Shown: positions 52,871-64,000 of the stretch, piece after piece
Layout of the letters: the number at the start of each line of letters is the position of its first letter
Position numbering within the stretch: the first letter of the stretch is position 1
Origin: Paralichthys olivaceus
Taxonomy: Eukaryota; Chordata; Actinopteri; Pleuronectiformes; Paralichthyidae
DNA: 64,000 nt
Assembly (NCBI RefSeq): GCF_024713975.1
Contig: NC_091096.1
Coordinates: 7,388,001 to 7,452,000 of the forward strand
Direction: 5' to 3'
Position numbers and translations under genes: made by a program
Notes under the pieces: generated by a model
Seen by the model: only the letters and a program-made list of their open reading frames with translations
Database searches by the model: none
Told to the model about the DNA's origin: nothing

Positions 52871-54867
52871 CTTCATATTAAACCACTCGGGTCTGTTCTG
52901 TCTCAAGAGGCTCCTGTATCTCAGACAAAGTTCTTCCAGCTGATGAAAGAAATCTTCCAGTTGCAGATCTCTGCCTGAAACTTAAACCAACAAATGCTTT
53001 AAAAACAGCCGAGCAGCAACTCTCTTTGCATGTGGAGGCTCCTGCATGGTGCTTCTATCCAAGTGAGTCAGTGTCAGTCGTCTTCTGAGTCATCTCTTGA
53101 TCTGTGTGGATTGTACCATTGTAGCCCCACCAGGTTTAACTCACGCCTCAGGTTGTGATGCTGGACGACTCAGGAGGCCACTGAGCTGTCAGTACATGGT
53201 AAGATCAAATGGCTCCTCTAGTCAGAGACACCACAAAAGCCAATGATACGACTAATACAAAGCATTTCCCAGCACTTTGAATCATCTCCTCAAACATTAA
53301 CTCAATCAGTGGCAACCGGGTTCCAAATCCACATCAGTATAGAGAAAAACTGGGCGGCAAAGGCTACGGCTCAGGATGAAGAGATACTGAACCCCTCTGC
53401 CATTTCACTATGAGTCATTTATCGTGTGCATCCAATCCAGATCCAGGAGATGAACTCTCTTCCTCAAACATACAGGCTGAAGTTCTGTGGCTGAACTTCT
53501 CTGTACCTCTGAAGCGTGTGTGCTCAGGGCAGGTGGGTGGGCCTTTGACACTCAGCAAATGTGTTCCTTCATCATCCGGCCTCCACTGTGGTCTGGCCAG
53601 TCTTTTCCAGCCTAGTAAACATTGATTAGTCTACGTAATCAATGCACTCAATGACAATGATTCAGTGCACTGCATAAATGTATCGACTGCAATCAGCCGC
53701 AAACAGCCGCCGCCTTTTCCATGCATTTTTCTGTGTTTTATTAGCAATGTTTTTGATGGAACAATAATTGTACGACTCTGTGCAGCATCAACAGACATAT
53801 TTCATTAAGTGATACCAAGATGAGATAAAATCAATTGACCATCTGTCTAGATTCTTATTAAATAAATAAATAATTGAATGAAAGAATAAAACACTTTTTT
53901 TTCTTTTTTTGCACAGCACCGTGCTCGTCTCAGTAGCAACCAGGAGGTGGCAATGTTTAGCTGCTGTTGGCTTTAGAGCACAGGCAGCTCTTGGTAGCTT
54001 TCCTATTATAAAGTGTTGAACACTAAATTGTATTTTGAGTCAGTGAAATTATTAGATATGATAAGAAATCAGTTTTCCTGTTCTTAAAATTCAGTTAGTA
54101 TCGGGGGATTCAACACAGAGCAACTGTTGGATATTATAACACAAAAAACTCCACCTGCGTTCAGGTTCAGCATGTGACAGGAAATCTGACCTGTCAGTGT
54201 GGATGAGGAGAGTTTTGGGGGAATACCACAACACACTGATCTGCTTCTGCAGTTTCAACGACATGTGCCGATATATATCATCTTTTACTGAACAGCTGAA
54301 TTCAAGGAAGAAAGGAGCAGTAGGAAAAACCCCAACGTGAAACGTGTAACTTTTCTATTCCTGGTCTCTGTGGCCATGCATGACCAGGTCACGTAATGAA
54401 TGTTGATAAAGTAGAAAAGCTGGTTTAATCAGGACGGATCACTGTGCAGAGGTGGAGAATGTCAGAGAGAGCAGGCACAGCTGCTTAGTGAGAAATCCAA
54501 TATTGACTGTCGGGATAGATGTCCTGCATATTCTCTCATCTGTCCCAGGGGCCGTGGTATTATGCCTCTCACGTTAACACTCCTAATTGGATTAAAAATG
54601 GCTTGTTATTGGGAGAAAAATGACTGAGAAAACTATCATGATTATTGCCTCTCAACAATGTTGGCTCCCAGAGCTGAAGAGCTGAAATAATTGTCATGGC
54701 TTTGGAAAATGTCAGAATCGGGCAATGGAGTGAAACAAACCGTTGCTTTGATTGATTGTGTTTTAAGATGAAAACAATGGGAGTAAATATGCATTCAGCA
54801 AGAAATGTAACATCAAAGTCTTGCAGTTGTGGCATTTATCTGCAACTTTCTACAGTTTTATACTTAT

Positions 54868-54870
<3 letters not shown>

Positions 54871-54922
<52 letters not shown>
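54871..54922. repeat. (TG)n microsatellite
   Basis: This is an uninterrupted TG run of about 26 units. Confidence 0.97.
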
Positions 54923-54924
<2 letters not shown>

Positions 54925-56570
54925 TGAGACATGTACTGTTTGCATGGATGTTAATACATGCGTGAACAGAAATGAAACAGACAAATCCATCAGACGTCCG
55001 ATGGGTTTTGGTTTGTATACCGCCAGGAGCACCCATTAACAGAAAATAAATGCCTGACGCCACAAAGCTGACAGTGTCTCATTCATACTGACACCGGCTA
55101 AATTACACATAAAAGCACTGATAACATCATCATTAAATATTGATTTTAAGGATGGTTGAAACGAAAACAAATCCACACGTAGTCTGCAGATGAGGGAGTT
55201 TGGACGAGAGTCAAATCACACTGAGCAGGATGGAAAAAAGATGGACAGATTAGAAGCAGAAGGAGAGAAGCAGGGAGGGAGGAAGAAAGGGGGAGAGAGG
55301 GTGAAAAGTAGAGAGAGGTAAAGGGATTGGTGGGGGGGGGGGGGTAGAGAGAGATTTAAGGCTGAGGCTCAGAGCAGATGTTAGTGTTGATGATGATGGA
55401 TGCAGGTTGTTGAGATGCAGAGTTGTTATCACGAGAGGCACTCGCAGCCTCCTCACAGCACACTTTCCCCCCAGATGTCTGCATGTGTGTGTGTGTACCT
55501 GCAAGTGTTTGTGTGTGTGTGTGAAATGAGAATGCCACACGCCATAACTATAGGTAAACATTCTTTATATGTCTTGATTTTCATAAAGTCGTGGATGGTG
55601 ATTCTTCTCATTCTAAACTCAGATCAACTGCAGCTGATCACAACAGTAAAGAGAAGCAACGTGACACAGTGAAGCAGAGTTTAGAGACTGACTGGCACAA
55701 ATGAGGCTGATAAACAACTATATTTTACACTATCATGCTCAATCGGTGAAAGGAAACTCCCTTTCAAGGCGCTAATTGGATTGATTTGAATATGTTTTCT
55801 CACAGAAGAGAGGTTACATTCTCTTACAATAAACCATGTATCACTGGGCAACCTCACATCCCTGCAATAATCCAAATCCACCAAAAATCACACACACATA
55901 GGCAGCAGGTGGTGTGTTAGTGTGTGTGTGAATGGGATATGTTGAGTGGTAACCTGCTCTATACACTCTAACCAGATAAAAGGTGCAGGACAGAAACATG
56001 TCGGTAATTGATTGCTAATTAGTTCCTTTGTTGTCGTCCATTGTGTCCTGACAGAGCTTTGCCCCCAGGCTGTCTATTCACACAGACTCTCAGGCCTCGC
56101 AACATGGAAACAAGCAGAGCAGGTCCACAGACAGACACACCAACAGGCATCAGAAGCTGCTGTACAGGAGATTTAACAGTGTGAATGGGGTTGTTCAGGA
56201 ATTCTCTCACAGAAAAACATACATGCAAGTTGTCCTCAGTGATTCATGATCATGTGAAACATCTCCTCCCTTAAGTTGTCCAGCTGCAGGCCTCCACCCC
56301 TCCTCCTCAGCTGCTTTTAGCTTTACAGTATGAGAGCTGCTGCACCAGACTATGTGCCATTTCCACTGAGTCGCCATGCCCACATCTCTCTCCCTCTCTC
56401 ATCAGTGCATGAGAAATTACCTAATGAGGAATGGGTCGCACATTTCCACAAACTCATTAACCCGCGAGCGAGTGAGACTAATTGCAGCGTTTGGGTAATG
56501 TGATTTCACATCTGTTACTGCAGCCCAGGACACAGTATAGTCAGCACAGGGCTGGATCTGGTGGGCTGAG

Positions 56571-56571
<1 letters not shown>

Positions 56572-56645
<74 letters not shown>
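56572..56645. repeat. (CA)n microsatellite
   Basis: This is an uninterrupted CA run of about 36 units. Confidence 0.97.
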
Positions 56646-56648
<3 letters not shown>

Positions 56649-58967
56649 GTAGATTCAGCAGAGCGACACACACACTGGGGCCTGACACAGGCTGCAGCAC
56701 CAGCCTGGATGGGTGGAGCAGCAGTCAGTTCGGCTGCATGTGTGGTTATAACATTTGATCATCTGGTGAGAACTGTAGTGGTAAATATACATGAGACAAT
56801 ATGCAATGACCTCAAATCATAATGGAAACAGGCAATAGATTAAATGAAAGGTGGCTTTGTTTTGTCTTTTATCTCTGTCTCCCAAAAGATATTTTGAAAT
56901 AACCAATTAATGGGTTTAACATCATTTACCTCTTTAATTCACAATGATATTGGCTTATTCTCTTTGACTGTAACTCTTCAGTGAGTGTAAACAACTTACA
57001 ACTGTGCCTCAACGATAGATTTACCCAGGAAAATTATATTTTTCAACTGTTCAGCCTCCCTGGCGAGTTAATTATATTTTTTCCTCTATGTGAATTAATG
57101 GTGTGGCCTGGTCATTGAATGTAAATGTAATTACAGTGTGGTCCTGTGTTTTGTTCCTGTACGGCACACTTGACAGCTTGAGAAATAATGTAAAAATAGT
57201 TTCTTACTTAATGTTACAAAACTTTCATTTCATTTTGTTCACGCTAATCGGGTAGAGCAGACACATGGGTTTTCTCTCTCTCTCATACACAAACACACAC
57301 ACGTGAAAGCACATAGAGGAATAAATTAATTTTTCAGGGTCTTGACTTGGGTTGGTATTTTCAATAATTCAGTAAATAAACGCAAACAAATTTATGTTAA
57401 TAAAAAAGGTGGGAACCAACTGTTTAATGTGGGAAAAAGTAATATACTTTTGTTAATTATGATTAATCCTTTGTTTAACCCTCCTGCATTGTTACCGAAA
57501 GTCCAATTAGAAGTTTACAGGCAGTGGGACTGCTTATGGTAATGCCATATCTCATCAATTACCATCCCGTGACCGTAAATTGGCCTCAGCGCTGACAACG
57601 AGATGAGGTTAACACGCTGATTAATTTGAGCTGCTGTGATTTCAGGCTCAAGTTGACACTTCTAATCTCTGACACAGACTGTGAGGTCCGCTCTCTCTCA
57701 TCATGGAAGAAATTTGATTTACTTCACAGGGAACTGAACGTGTCTCTGGGTTTGTGGACGTTAGACTGTTTCACATCAAGATCATTTCAGTTTTTTGAGA
57801 AATATTTTTTCTTGTTGCAGAAGTGATGGTGAATAATTAAATAATCAGAAGTGATCGAAAGATGTAAAAGCTAATCTGCTTAATACTGTTTGTCTGTATC
57901 GTCCGGTTGTGATGTAGCAAACACAACGAAATTAAACTTAGTAATACATCTGAAATAATGAAAACACCATCTTATAAACTTCAGGATGTATGTGTGTGTA
58001 AGATCAGATTTGTAACTAGAGAATTGTGGTTGTGGTTATAAAGAAACACACAAGCACTTTAATGTTTAATAATGCAACAACTGCAGGTCTAAAGAAACGA
58101 AGAGTATATGTCGATTTTCAATCAATTAATCAATCAATGAATCTAAATGTATTCGTATGGCCCATAACCACAAATTAAATGTTGCCTCATTAACAGGGGC
58201 GACATTTAACCCCTAAGCCCCTTTTATAAAACTGATAAATATCATTTGCATCACGGTCTCATGAAAGCACCAAATCAGCATGTTTCGTTATTTATATGTT
58301 ATTTTTCTCAGCGTTTTCTTAAGGCACTGATTGATAGAAAGCTTATAACAGCTGTTTGTGTTGTATTGGGTCAGAGCATCAACGGTGTGGAACAAAATTG
58401 GCTTTGGGTGTTTACTGAAAAAAAAAATAATCCTCAAACATATATATCCTGATATTTTCTGTACAGGCCGAACAGATCTAAAGCAGAGAAACACTTCACT
58501 GATAGAATGTAAAATAAATTAGTATAAAATAAGTAGTTTTGGTTCAAATTCGTTTTGCTTGAATAAAAGTGTGCACTGACTCAGCAGTGGCTGCATTCAG
58601 TTTAAAAGTGTAAACCTAATGAAAGCACTGTTTGGCTATTTGTATTATATATGAGCATACATTTATATTTGGAATCCATCCATGAGGAATACTGTGTTTT
58701 CTAAAGCAGTGATGACCCAGATACAACCTGGTACACACTGTATATTTACTGGATTATTGATATAATCTAACATCTGGTGGGATTCCATACCAATATTTCT
58801 ATTCATGGGCACAGAATCAGAAAAACTTTCATTCTCATCTGGCATTTCTATCATATCATAGTGGATATAAGCTTTATCTAATAAAGTTCCGTTTTGCTGT
58901 AACTGATCGATTTAGTCTTTCTTTACTTTGTGTTACTTTAGCCTGCAAATGGAAGCTATAGGAAATT

Positions 58968-59024
58968 AGCTGCATGCTATATATAGCATATATATATATA
59001 TATATATATATATAGCATGCAGCT
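58968..59024. repeat. Perfect inverted repeat with AT core
   Basis: The arms AGCTGCATGCTATATATA (58968-58985) and its exact complement (59007-59024) are separated by a 21-nt spacer of mostly TA repeat, so the whole 57 bp can form a hairpin or cruciform. Confidence 0.9.
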
Positions 59025-60016
59025 CATGAAACGAATATATATATATATATTCCACTGTTGACACACGAACAGCCCCGTGATTCCACTTGGTTTCAGTGGA
59101 ACCAGTCAGCTCAGTGGAGTGACCGTCATGGTTAAAATAAAAGCAATGACCGTCACATCACAGCACTGACATCTTTACGACCAATGGACCCCTCACCCTA
59201 CATAAAACCCTCAGCCCCACCACCTCAGACACTGCGGAGATAAATTCATAAACAGGTCACTGAGCAATGGCCACAAACTTGAAAGGATAATTCCAATATT
59301 TTTATAGTCTTCCCAAATATAGTCCAAACTAAATCCCAATAGATTCATTAAGAAATAATCCACCATGGCGTCATAATGAGGCTAAATATAGTGTCTGTTC
59401 AGTGGAGACATGAATCATCCTTGATTTGACATTCTTGAAAATTAATTTTATTCATTTGTCATTTTAAATTGGTACAAACCCGTCAACTTGGTGCATTTCG
59501 ATGTAAGATCAAACATTTAAGAAATGTGTCAAGTAATAGCACATACAATAAGTTAAAACATGTCACAAAAAGACCAGCGGGTACATAGCAAGAATGTTTT
59601 ATCTACACAAAACATCCTAAAACATAGTAGGCCTACTGAAATGATCTTTGTATTTTTTTTTCCTCTTTAGATTTATGCTCCCGTCTCATGCAGACGAGAC
59701 TGAGGTCGCCTTAAAAAGTATCTCAATCTGAGTGGGAACCATTTTCTCCTCAAATTATCCAAGCGTTTAAATCCACATGCACAGAGCATGGCTTGCCCGA
59801 GACCCAGTTCAATAGGCCCACCTAAAGTATGGTGCATGTGTGTAGGCTCTTACCAAAACGTATACCCAATCTTATAAATAACCGTTTGACATAACACAAC
59901 TTCACCTGAACACAATAACACGTGCGCGTAAAGACGCACTCGATGAAAACGTAAATACGACGATTGTTTGGCTCTCGGTAATTAGGGCCTTTAGTCTAGA
60001 GATCATTACAATAGTA

Positions 60017-60022
60017 TTTATT
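60017..60022 (-). terminator. otp: Candidate polyadenylation signal of otp
   Basis: AATAAA on the coding strand lies about 240 nt beyond the stop codon. Another lies at 59447-59452, so the 3' UTR could be about 250 or 820 nt. Confidence 0.45.
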
Positions 60023-60263
60023 ATCAATATTTGATAAAATCCTTTCGAGATAACAAGATAAATAACCCCAAACTCAAGTTACTTTTTTTTCTTCCATTTG
60101 TCCATCAGTGTTGTCCTTTTTCTTTCTGTCATTACGTCTAGATGAAGTCAGTCTCCATTTTCTCACATTTAAGTCCTGATTAGCTCGCTCGTTCTCTCGT
60201 GTTGGTCTAAATAGCAGAGGAGGGGGGAACAGAAAGGGGGCCACAGGCTGGGAGGGGGGGTCA

Positions 60264-63200
60264 CTAAGTGAAACTCATGGACACTGTGTGCTCCAGTGCT
60301 TTGCGCCGCAGTGACGCGATGCTTGTCCCTCTCCACATGTCACTGTCCGGGGAACTACACAGCTGCGGGGAGCCCGTTACGTTCGTGGGGCCGGAGAGAG
60401 AGGCCGACATTCCGTGGAAAGGCGTCTGGTAGAGGTGGGACTGCAGACCGGAGCCGTTGGATGACAGGCCGTTGGAGAGACCCATGGAATTTGATGGCGG
60501 GCCCGGGCCCAAGCTGCACTGTGACAGGGACTGCGCCATGCCCGGCTGACGACCCAGCGCGGGCGGCAGCTGCAGCTGGGAGACCCCCGGCATCCCCGTT
60601 GCCCAACGCGAGTCGTTGGCGTGGAAGGAGCACAGGCTGTTCTCCATGGCCGAGAACTGTGGCAGGCCCGGCGTTGGCAGCAGCGTCCCCGGGGCGCGGA
60701 ACACATTGGTGGTCTTCTTCCTTTTCTTCCACTTTGCGCGTCTGTTCTGGAACCAAACCTGTCAACAGAGAGAGAGACGGGATCATGAGGCACCAGAGAG
60801 ACACATGTCTGAGACAGAGTCAGGTCATAGCCTGCAACCATAATACAGGCAGAAGCATGTTCCTTACAGTATATGTGTTGGTGGGGAGATATACCCAATT
60901 ATTACGCACGATAATCTTACCAAAACCTCCCCACATCCCAAACAATTTTAGGCCACAGCAGCTGTGTAGGACAACGAGGCCTGGTCTGACTCTGACCCTG
61001 TCACTGTTGAGCTGCTACAAACTGAACGAACAGGAAATACCATCTTCAACTGGCCTAACTGAGGAGGAGGCGAATCGAAGGAGCTTTTAGAGGCTGCTGT
61101 CCAATCTATGAACGTTATAAATGTAACATTTCTATACATTAATATTATAACATTAAGAGGAGCCTCTCTTCCATGGTATAAAATATACAGATGGAGCTTT
61201 GTAGGAATATAACAATCACAGAGGGTGTTATTGCTGCTGTCCCGCAATAGTGACTCAAACAATTTATCTTCTCAACATCTTATTTACAAACAGATTAACT
61301 GAAAATTGCCCTAAATATCATGTGGGCTGGAATGGTGTGCGTTACTTCAAACTGCACAATCCACGTGAAAATAAACCCCACCCGTCCAATGACGTGCGCG
61401 TGAAGAACACAAACACACCGAGCCACGCATACGCACGGTCTAAAAAACACACACACACACACATGCACGCGCGTCCCAGTCTGGCTTTATAAGGATTTCA
61501 TCATCCTCGGGCGTGATTAATGCGCGCGCGGGGCCGTGAGTCGATGCCTCCGTATTAAAAGTGAAATCTCGCTCTCATTCCGCTCAGCCATCCGTGAAAC
61601 GTCGCCCAAACCCATTACACTGGAGGGGGAAAGAAAATGCAATTTCTCATTCCATTAAAAAAAAAAAAGTACAATATATTCTTGAGTCCTATTAAGACGT
61701 CGCTGATGGAGCATTTTAAAAGCGAGGCTGCATGGTGGAGGCGCGCACGCCCTCTGAAGGCTGCACCTGCGCGGCCTGCACTGGTGTTTACCAACAGTCT
61801 GCAGGAGCCGAGCTGCACCGAGCACCTCCACCATCCTGCACTGGCTGGAATAAAGAATTGATTATTAAGGTGACTAATGATTGTGCTGCTTTTATTGCTT
61901 TCAGTGGGATAATTTGCATGAATTTTACATCACTGGTTAATAACCCGTTCACTGTTATAAATAAGACTGAAAATGGTTGATAATGTGTTTGGTTTATTGG
62001 AGCTTTTGGTCCTGCATGCTTGTGCAAAATAAGCTCAAGTCAGGATAAAACAAAGATTCGTGTTTTAAGTCTCACTAAACATAAATGATTAATTAGTTTT
62101 CTTTAAGTGACACATATTCCCATCCTAATCACTTTATTAAAAGGTGGAGACATATTTTTTACTGTAGAATATATTGTTTTAGTCACCTCAATTATTTTTT
62201 TTAATACTAATCAAATCCTATGTAATCATATTCATTTGTTGCACGTCCAAGTTCCAAAATTGCACACAATTAAATCTGGTAAACCCAAAGTATGTTGAAT
62301 TTTCACACACGCCAACCACAGGTGGCATTATATAACATTTTCTGAAAATTCAAAAAGGAACTCTCTTAATCTCTTCTCCTGTCATTTTGAGATGCATGTT
62401 TTTGTGCATTGTCCTTAAAAATACAGAGGCTAAACATTTATTTTAAAGGAACATGGGTTCTTGTGAACCGTAAACAAGAAATGCTTCAGCACCTTGGACA
62501 GAGACATTGTATTGGTTATTAAATGGCCTACGGCTTCTTAAACAAAATACATAATGAGTTAATATCATGATAATCTTCAACAAATTATGGGATAGTTCAA
62601 TTATATATAATTGAATTAAAACAGTTTAACAGTCTTTTTTCTGAAACAAGGTGTTATTTGAAAATCAAAACACAACTGATTGCTCTGACTTTCCTATTTT
62701 ATTCAGGGTGTTTTTTTCATGCGAGTATAATATATATAAATCCAAATATAGAGAGAAAATATTTATTGATAATTCTATTTCTAACAAAATAAAGTATCTT
62801 AATTATTAATTTGATGCAATTTATTGTCATCAAACCACTGGTGTGAGTTTTAGCTTGCTAAGGATGTGCACTCAAAACAGCACAATAAAAACATTCTTAG
62901 AGAGACAAGCGAAAAATAACCGAGGATACATTGTAGTGAATAAAAAATTATTAGAAGTGACCAGATTATATTTTACAGACGCAGAAGGCACATTAGTCCT
63001 TAATCCTCTTCACACGTGAATTCCTATTTTTGCTCATTCCCTTCCATGTGATATTAAATAATAGTGTTTTGACATCTGCTCATACTGGAAAAGATCAAAT
63101 ATGGACCCAAACCCACACGAGTGAAAAAACAACATCAACATTGCAGGAGTCTGTACCTGAACTCTGGACTCGGTGAGGCCGATCCTCAGCGCCAGTTCCT

Positions 63201-63909
63201 CCCTCATGAAGATGTCAGGGTAGTGGGTTTTGGCGAAGCTACGCTCCAGCTCGTTCAGCTGCGCCGGCGTGAAGCGCGTCCGGTGCCGTTTCTGTTTCTG
63301 CTGACTGGCGGACTGACTGGAGCTCTGCTGCGGCTGCTGCTGCTGCTTCTCCTGCTCCTTGCCGTTCACCGTCATGCCGGCTGAGTTGGTTCCGACTGTG
63401 GTGATGTCTTCTCCCGGCAGGAGAGTGGTTCCCTCTACCGAGTCTGAACCAGGAGCCATGTCTCCCGGGTGCCCCTGGTCTGGCACCCCACCACCCAGCC
63501 GGCACTTGAGAGCCTCCCGGTGCCCGAGCAACTCCGCAGCATCCTTCATCCCTGAGAGGGCGAAGAGGAGAGGGGATTTGAGTGGCTGAACACATGAGCT
63601 TAAAGCGCAGCATCTTTAAATGAGAGTTGCATGTTATAGCTTTGCATTACTATAAAAATATTCAAAAATAAAGTCAATAAAGCTTCAGGCATATTTCTGC
63701 TGTCAGACAATTTCTCAGAATCGTTCAAACCAACGATAAACAACTTAGCTGTTAACACAATTAACTACACAGTCTATGTATCACTTGAAGGAAAATAAAA
63801 AATAAAAGATGAAACAAGAAGTTGAAATCTTACACTGGAGTTTAGGGCCGGAGTTTACAGATGATAACTCACCGAGCCGAGCATCCAGGAGGTCGGCGTG
63901 AGAGAGCAT
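60264..63909 (-). CDS. otp: Orthopedia homeobox transcription factor, 3 exons
   Basis: OTP is a nuclear DNA-binding regulator required for neuroendocrine hypothalamic and related neurons. Exons in coding order: 63909-63873, 63551-63157, 60758-60264; together 927 nt, or 308 aa plus stop (human 325). Exon 1 encodes only [12 protein letters not shown] plus one base. Exon 2 encodes [19 protein letters not shown], a Gln/Ser-rich spacer, and the homeodomain from residue 99. The homeodomain (99-158) begins [17 protein letters not shown], is split by an intron between its residues 46 and 47, the usual paired-class site, and continues [15 protein letters not shown] with glutamine at position 50. The C-terminus carries the OAR motif ([17 protein letters not shown], ending MSFT). 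The alanine run found in mammalian OTP is absent. The coding region is complete; the promoter may extend beyond 64000. Teleosts often have otpa and otpb, and I cannot say which this is. Confidence 0.97.
60759..63156 (-). other. otp: otp intron 2
   Basis: It holds no exon. 61380-61600 is GC-rich, with a short CA run near 61447-61462. 61690-61990 is a balanced, non-repetitive block with several TAAT/ATTA cores and is a candidate enhancer. The left part, 61990-63150, is AT-rich. Confidence 0.6.
63552..63872 (-). other. otp: otp intron 1
   Basis: This short intron begins at the donor GTGAGT (63872-63867) and ends at the acceptor CTCTCAG (63558-63552). Nothing else is recognised. Confidence 0.8.
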
Positions 63910-64000
63910 CGCGTACCGCTCCAGGGCGAAATGCGCGCAGAAAAAATCCTACAACTTTGGGGGCAATTTAAAAAGTATATATGGTCTAAATGAACGAAAA
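63910..64000 (-). promoter_or_regulatory. otp: otp 5' UTR / possible promoter proximal sequence
   Basis: Upstream of the ATG the coding strand reads CCATATATAC then CTTTTTAAATTGCC about 65 bp before the start codon. It is TATA-like but weak, and the window ends before more context is available. Confidence 0.3.

Larger units (their letters stand above)
47700..54870. other. Intergenic region between crhbp and otp, proximal part
   Basis: No coding exon is recognised. It includes dispersed repeat copies at 48837-49175, 49255-49575 and 52690-52870, a degenerate repeat at 50640-50940 and an AAT microsatellite at 50861-50885. Remaining sequence such as 51400-51960 is balanced and non-repetitive. 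A 206-codon minus-strand open frame at 51338-51958 has no domain or codon pattern that I recognise. Confidence 0.5.
54923..60016. other. Intergenic region downstream of otp
   Basis: No gene is seen. It includes a CA microsatellite (56572-56645), a poly-G run at 55330-55343 and an AT-cored hairpin at 58968-59024. Non-repetitive blocks rich in TAAT-type homeodomain cores lie near 54540-54660, 56440-56560, 57050-57180 and 57540-57640. Confidence 0.5.

Noticed and set aside
60377-60898. Open frames antisense to or in other frames of otp exon 3 (149-264 codons)
   Set aside because: These are shadows created by the GC-rich coding sequence. The otp frame alone has homology.

Overview
This window is vertebrate nuclear DNA, most likely from a ray-finned (teleost) fish. 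It has multi-exon genes with GT/AG introns, many long CA/TG microsatellites, degenerate fish-type repeats, and compact genes whose proteins align with known vertebrate families. The species is not determinable from the sequence alone. Four genes are recognised with confidence and a fifth is recognised at family level.

Layout. (1) 1-19172, + strand: the 3' part of rasgrf2, a Ras/Rac guanine-nucleotide exchange factor. 26 coding exons are resolved and sum to exactly 1092 codons including stop. The N-terminal PH domain and first exons lie left of the window. A candidate in-frame 31-codon cassette exon sits at 8971-9063. A long 3' UTR follows to about 21.2 kb. (2) 26067-30397, + strand: complete ckmt2, sarcomeric mitochondrial creatine kinase (9 coding exons, 416 aa). 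(3) 32142-32713, + strand: a three-exon Ly6/uPAR-type three-finger protein (106 aa, predicted secreted or GPI-anchored). (4) 40553-47612, - strand: complete crhbp, corticotropin-releasing-hormone-binding protein (7 exons, 322 aa). (5) 60264-63909, - strand: complete otp, the Orthopedia homeobox gene (3 exons, 308 aa).

The spaces between genes hold old transposon debris: two MITE-like elements with terminal inverted repeats, a LINE reverse-transcriptase tail remnant, and several copies of a dispersed fish repeat in both orientations. They also hold many microsatellites and stretches of balanced, repeat-free sequence that are candidates for conserved non-coding elements, especially around otp and crhbp.

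The genes are not an operon-like system. rasgrf2 couples calcium signals to Ras/Rac. ckmt2 serves muscle energy transfer. otp and crhbp share a neuroendocrine theme: OTP specifies hypothalamic neurons and CRHBP buffers CRH. RASGRF2-CKMT2 are neighbours in human, and CRHBP and OTP lie on the same human chromosome arm, so the window is a compacted piece of conserved synteny. I found no clear undescribed system. The most interesting leads are the unannotated rasgrf2 cassette exon, the isolated Ly6 gene, a UG-repeat splice acceptor in crhbp, and candidate enhancers near otp.
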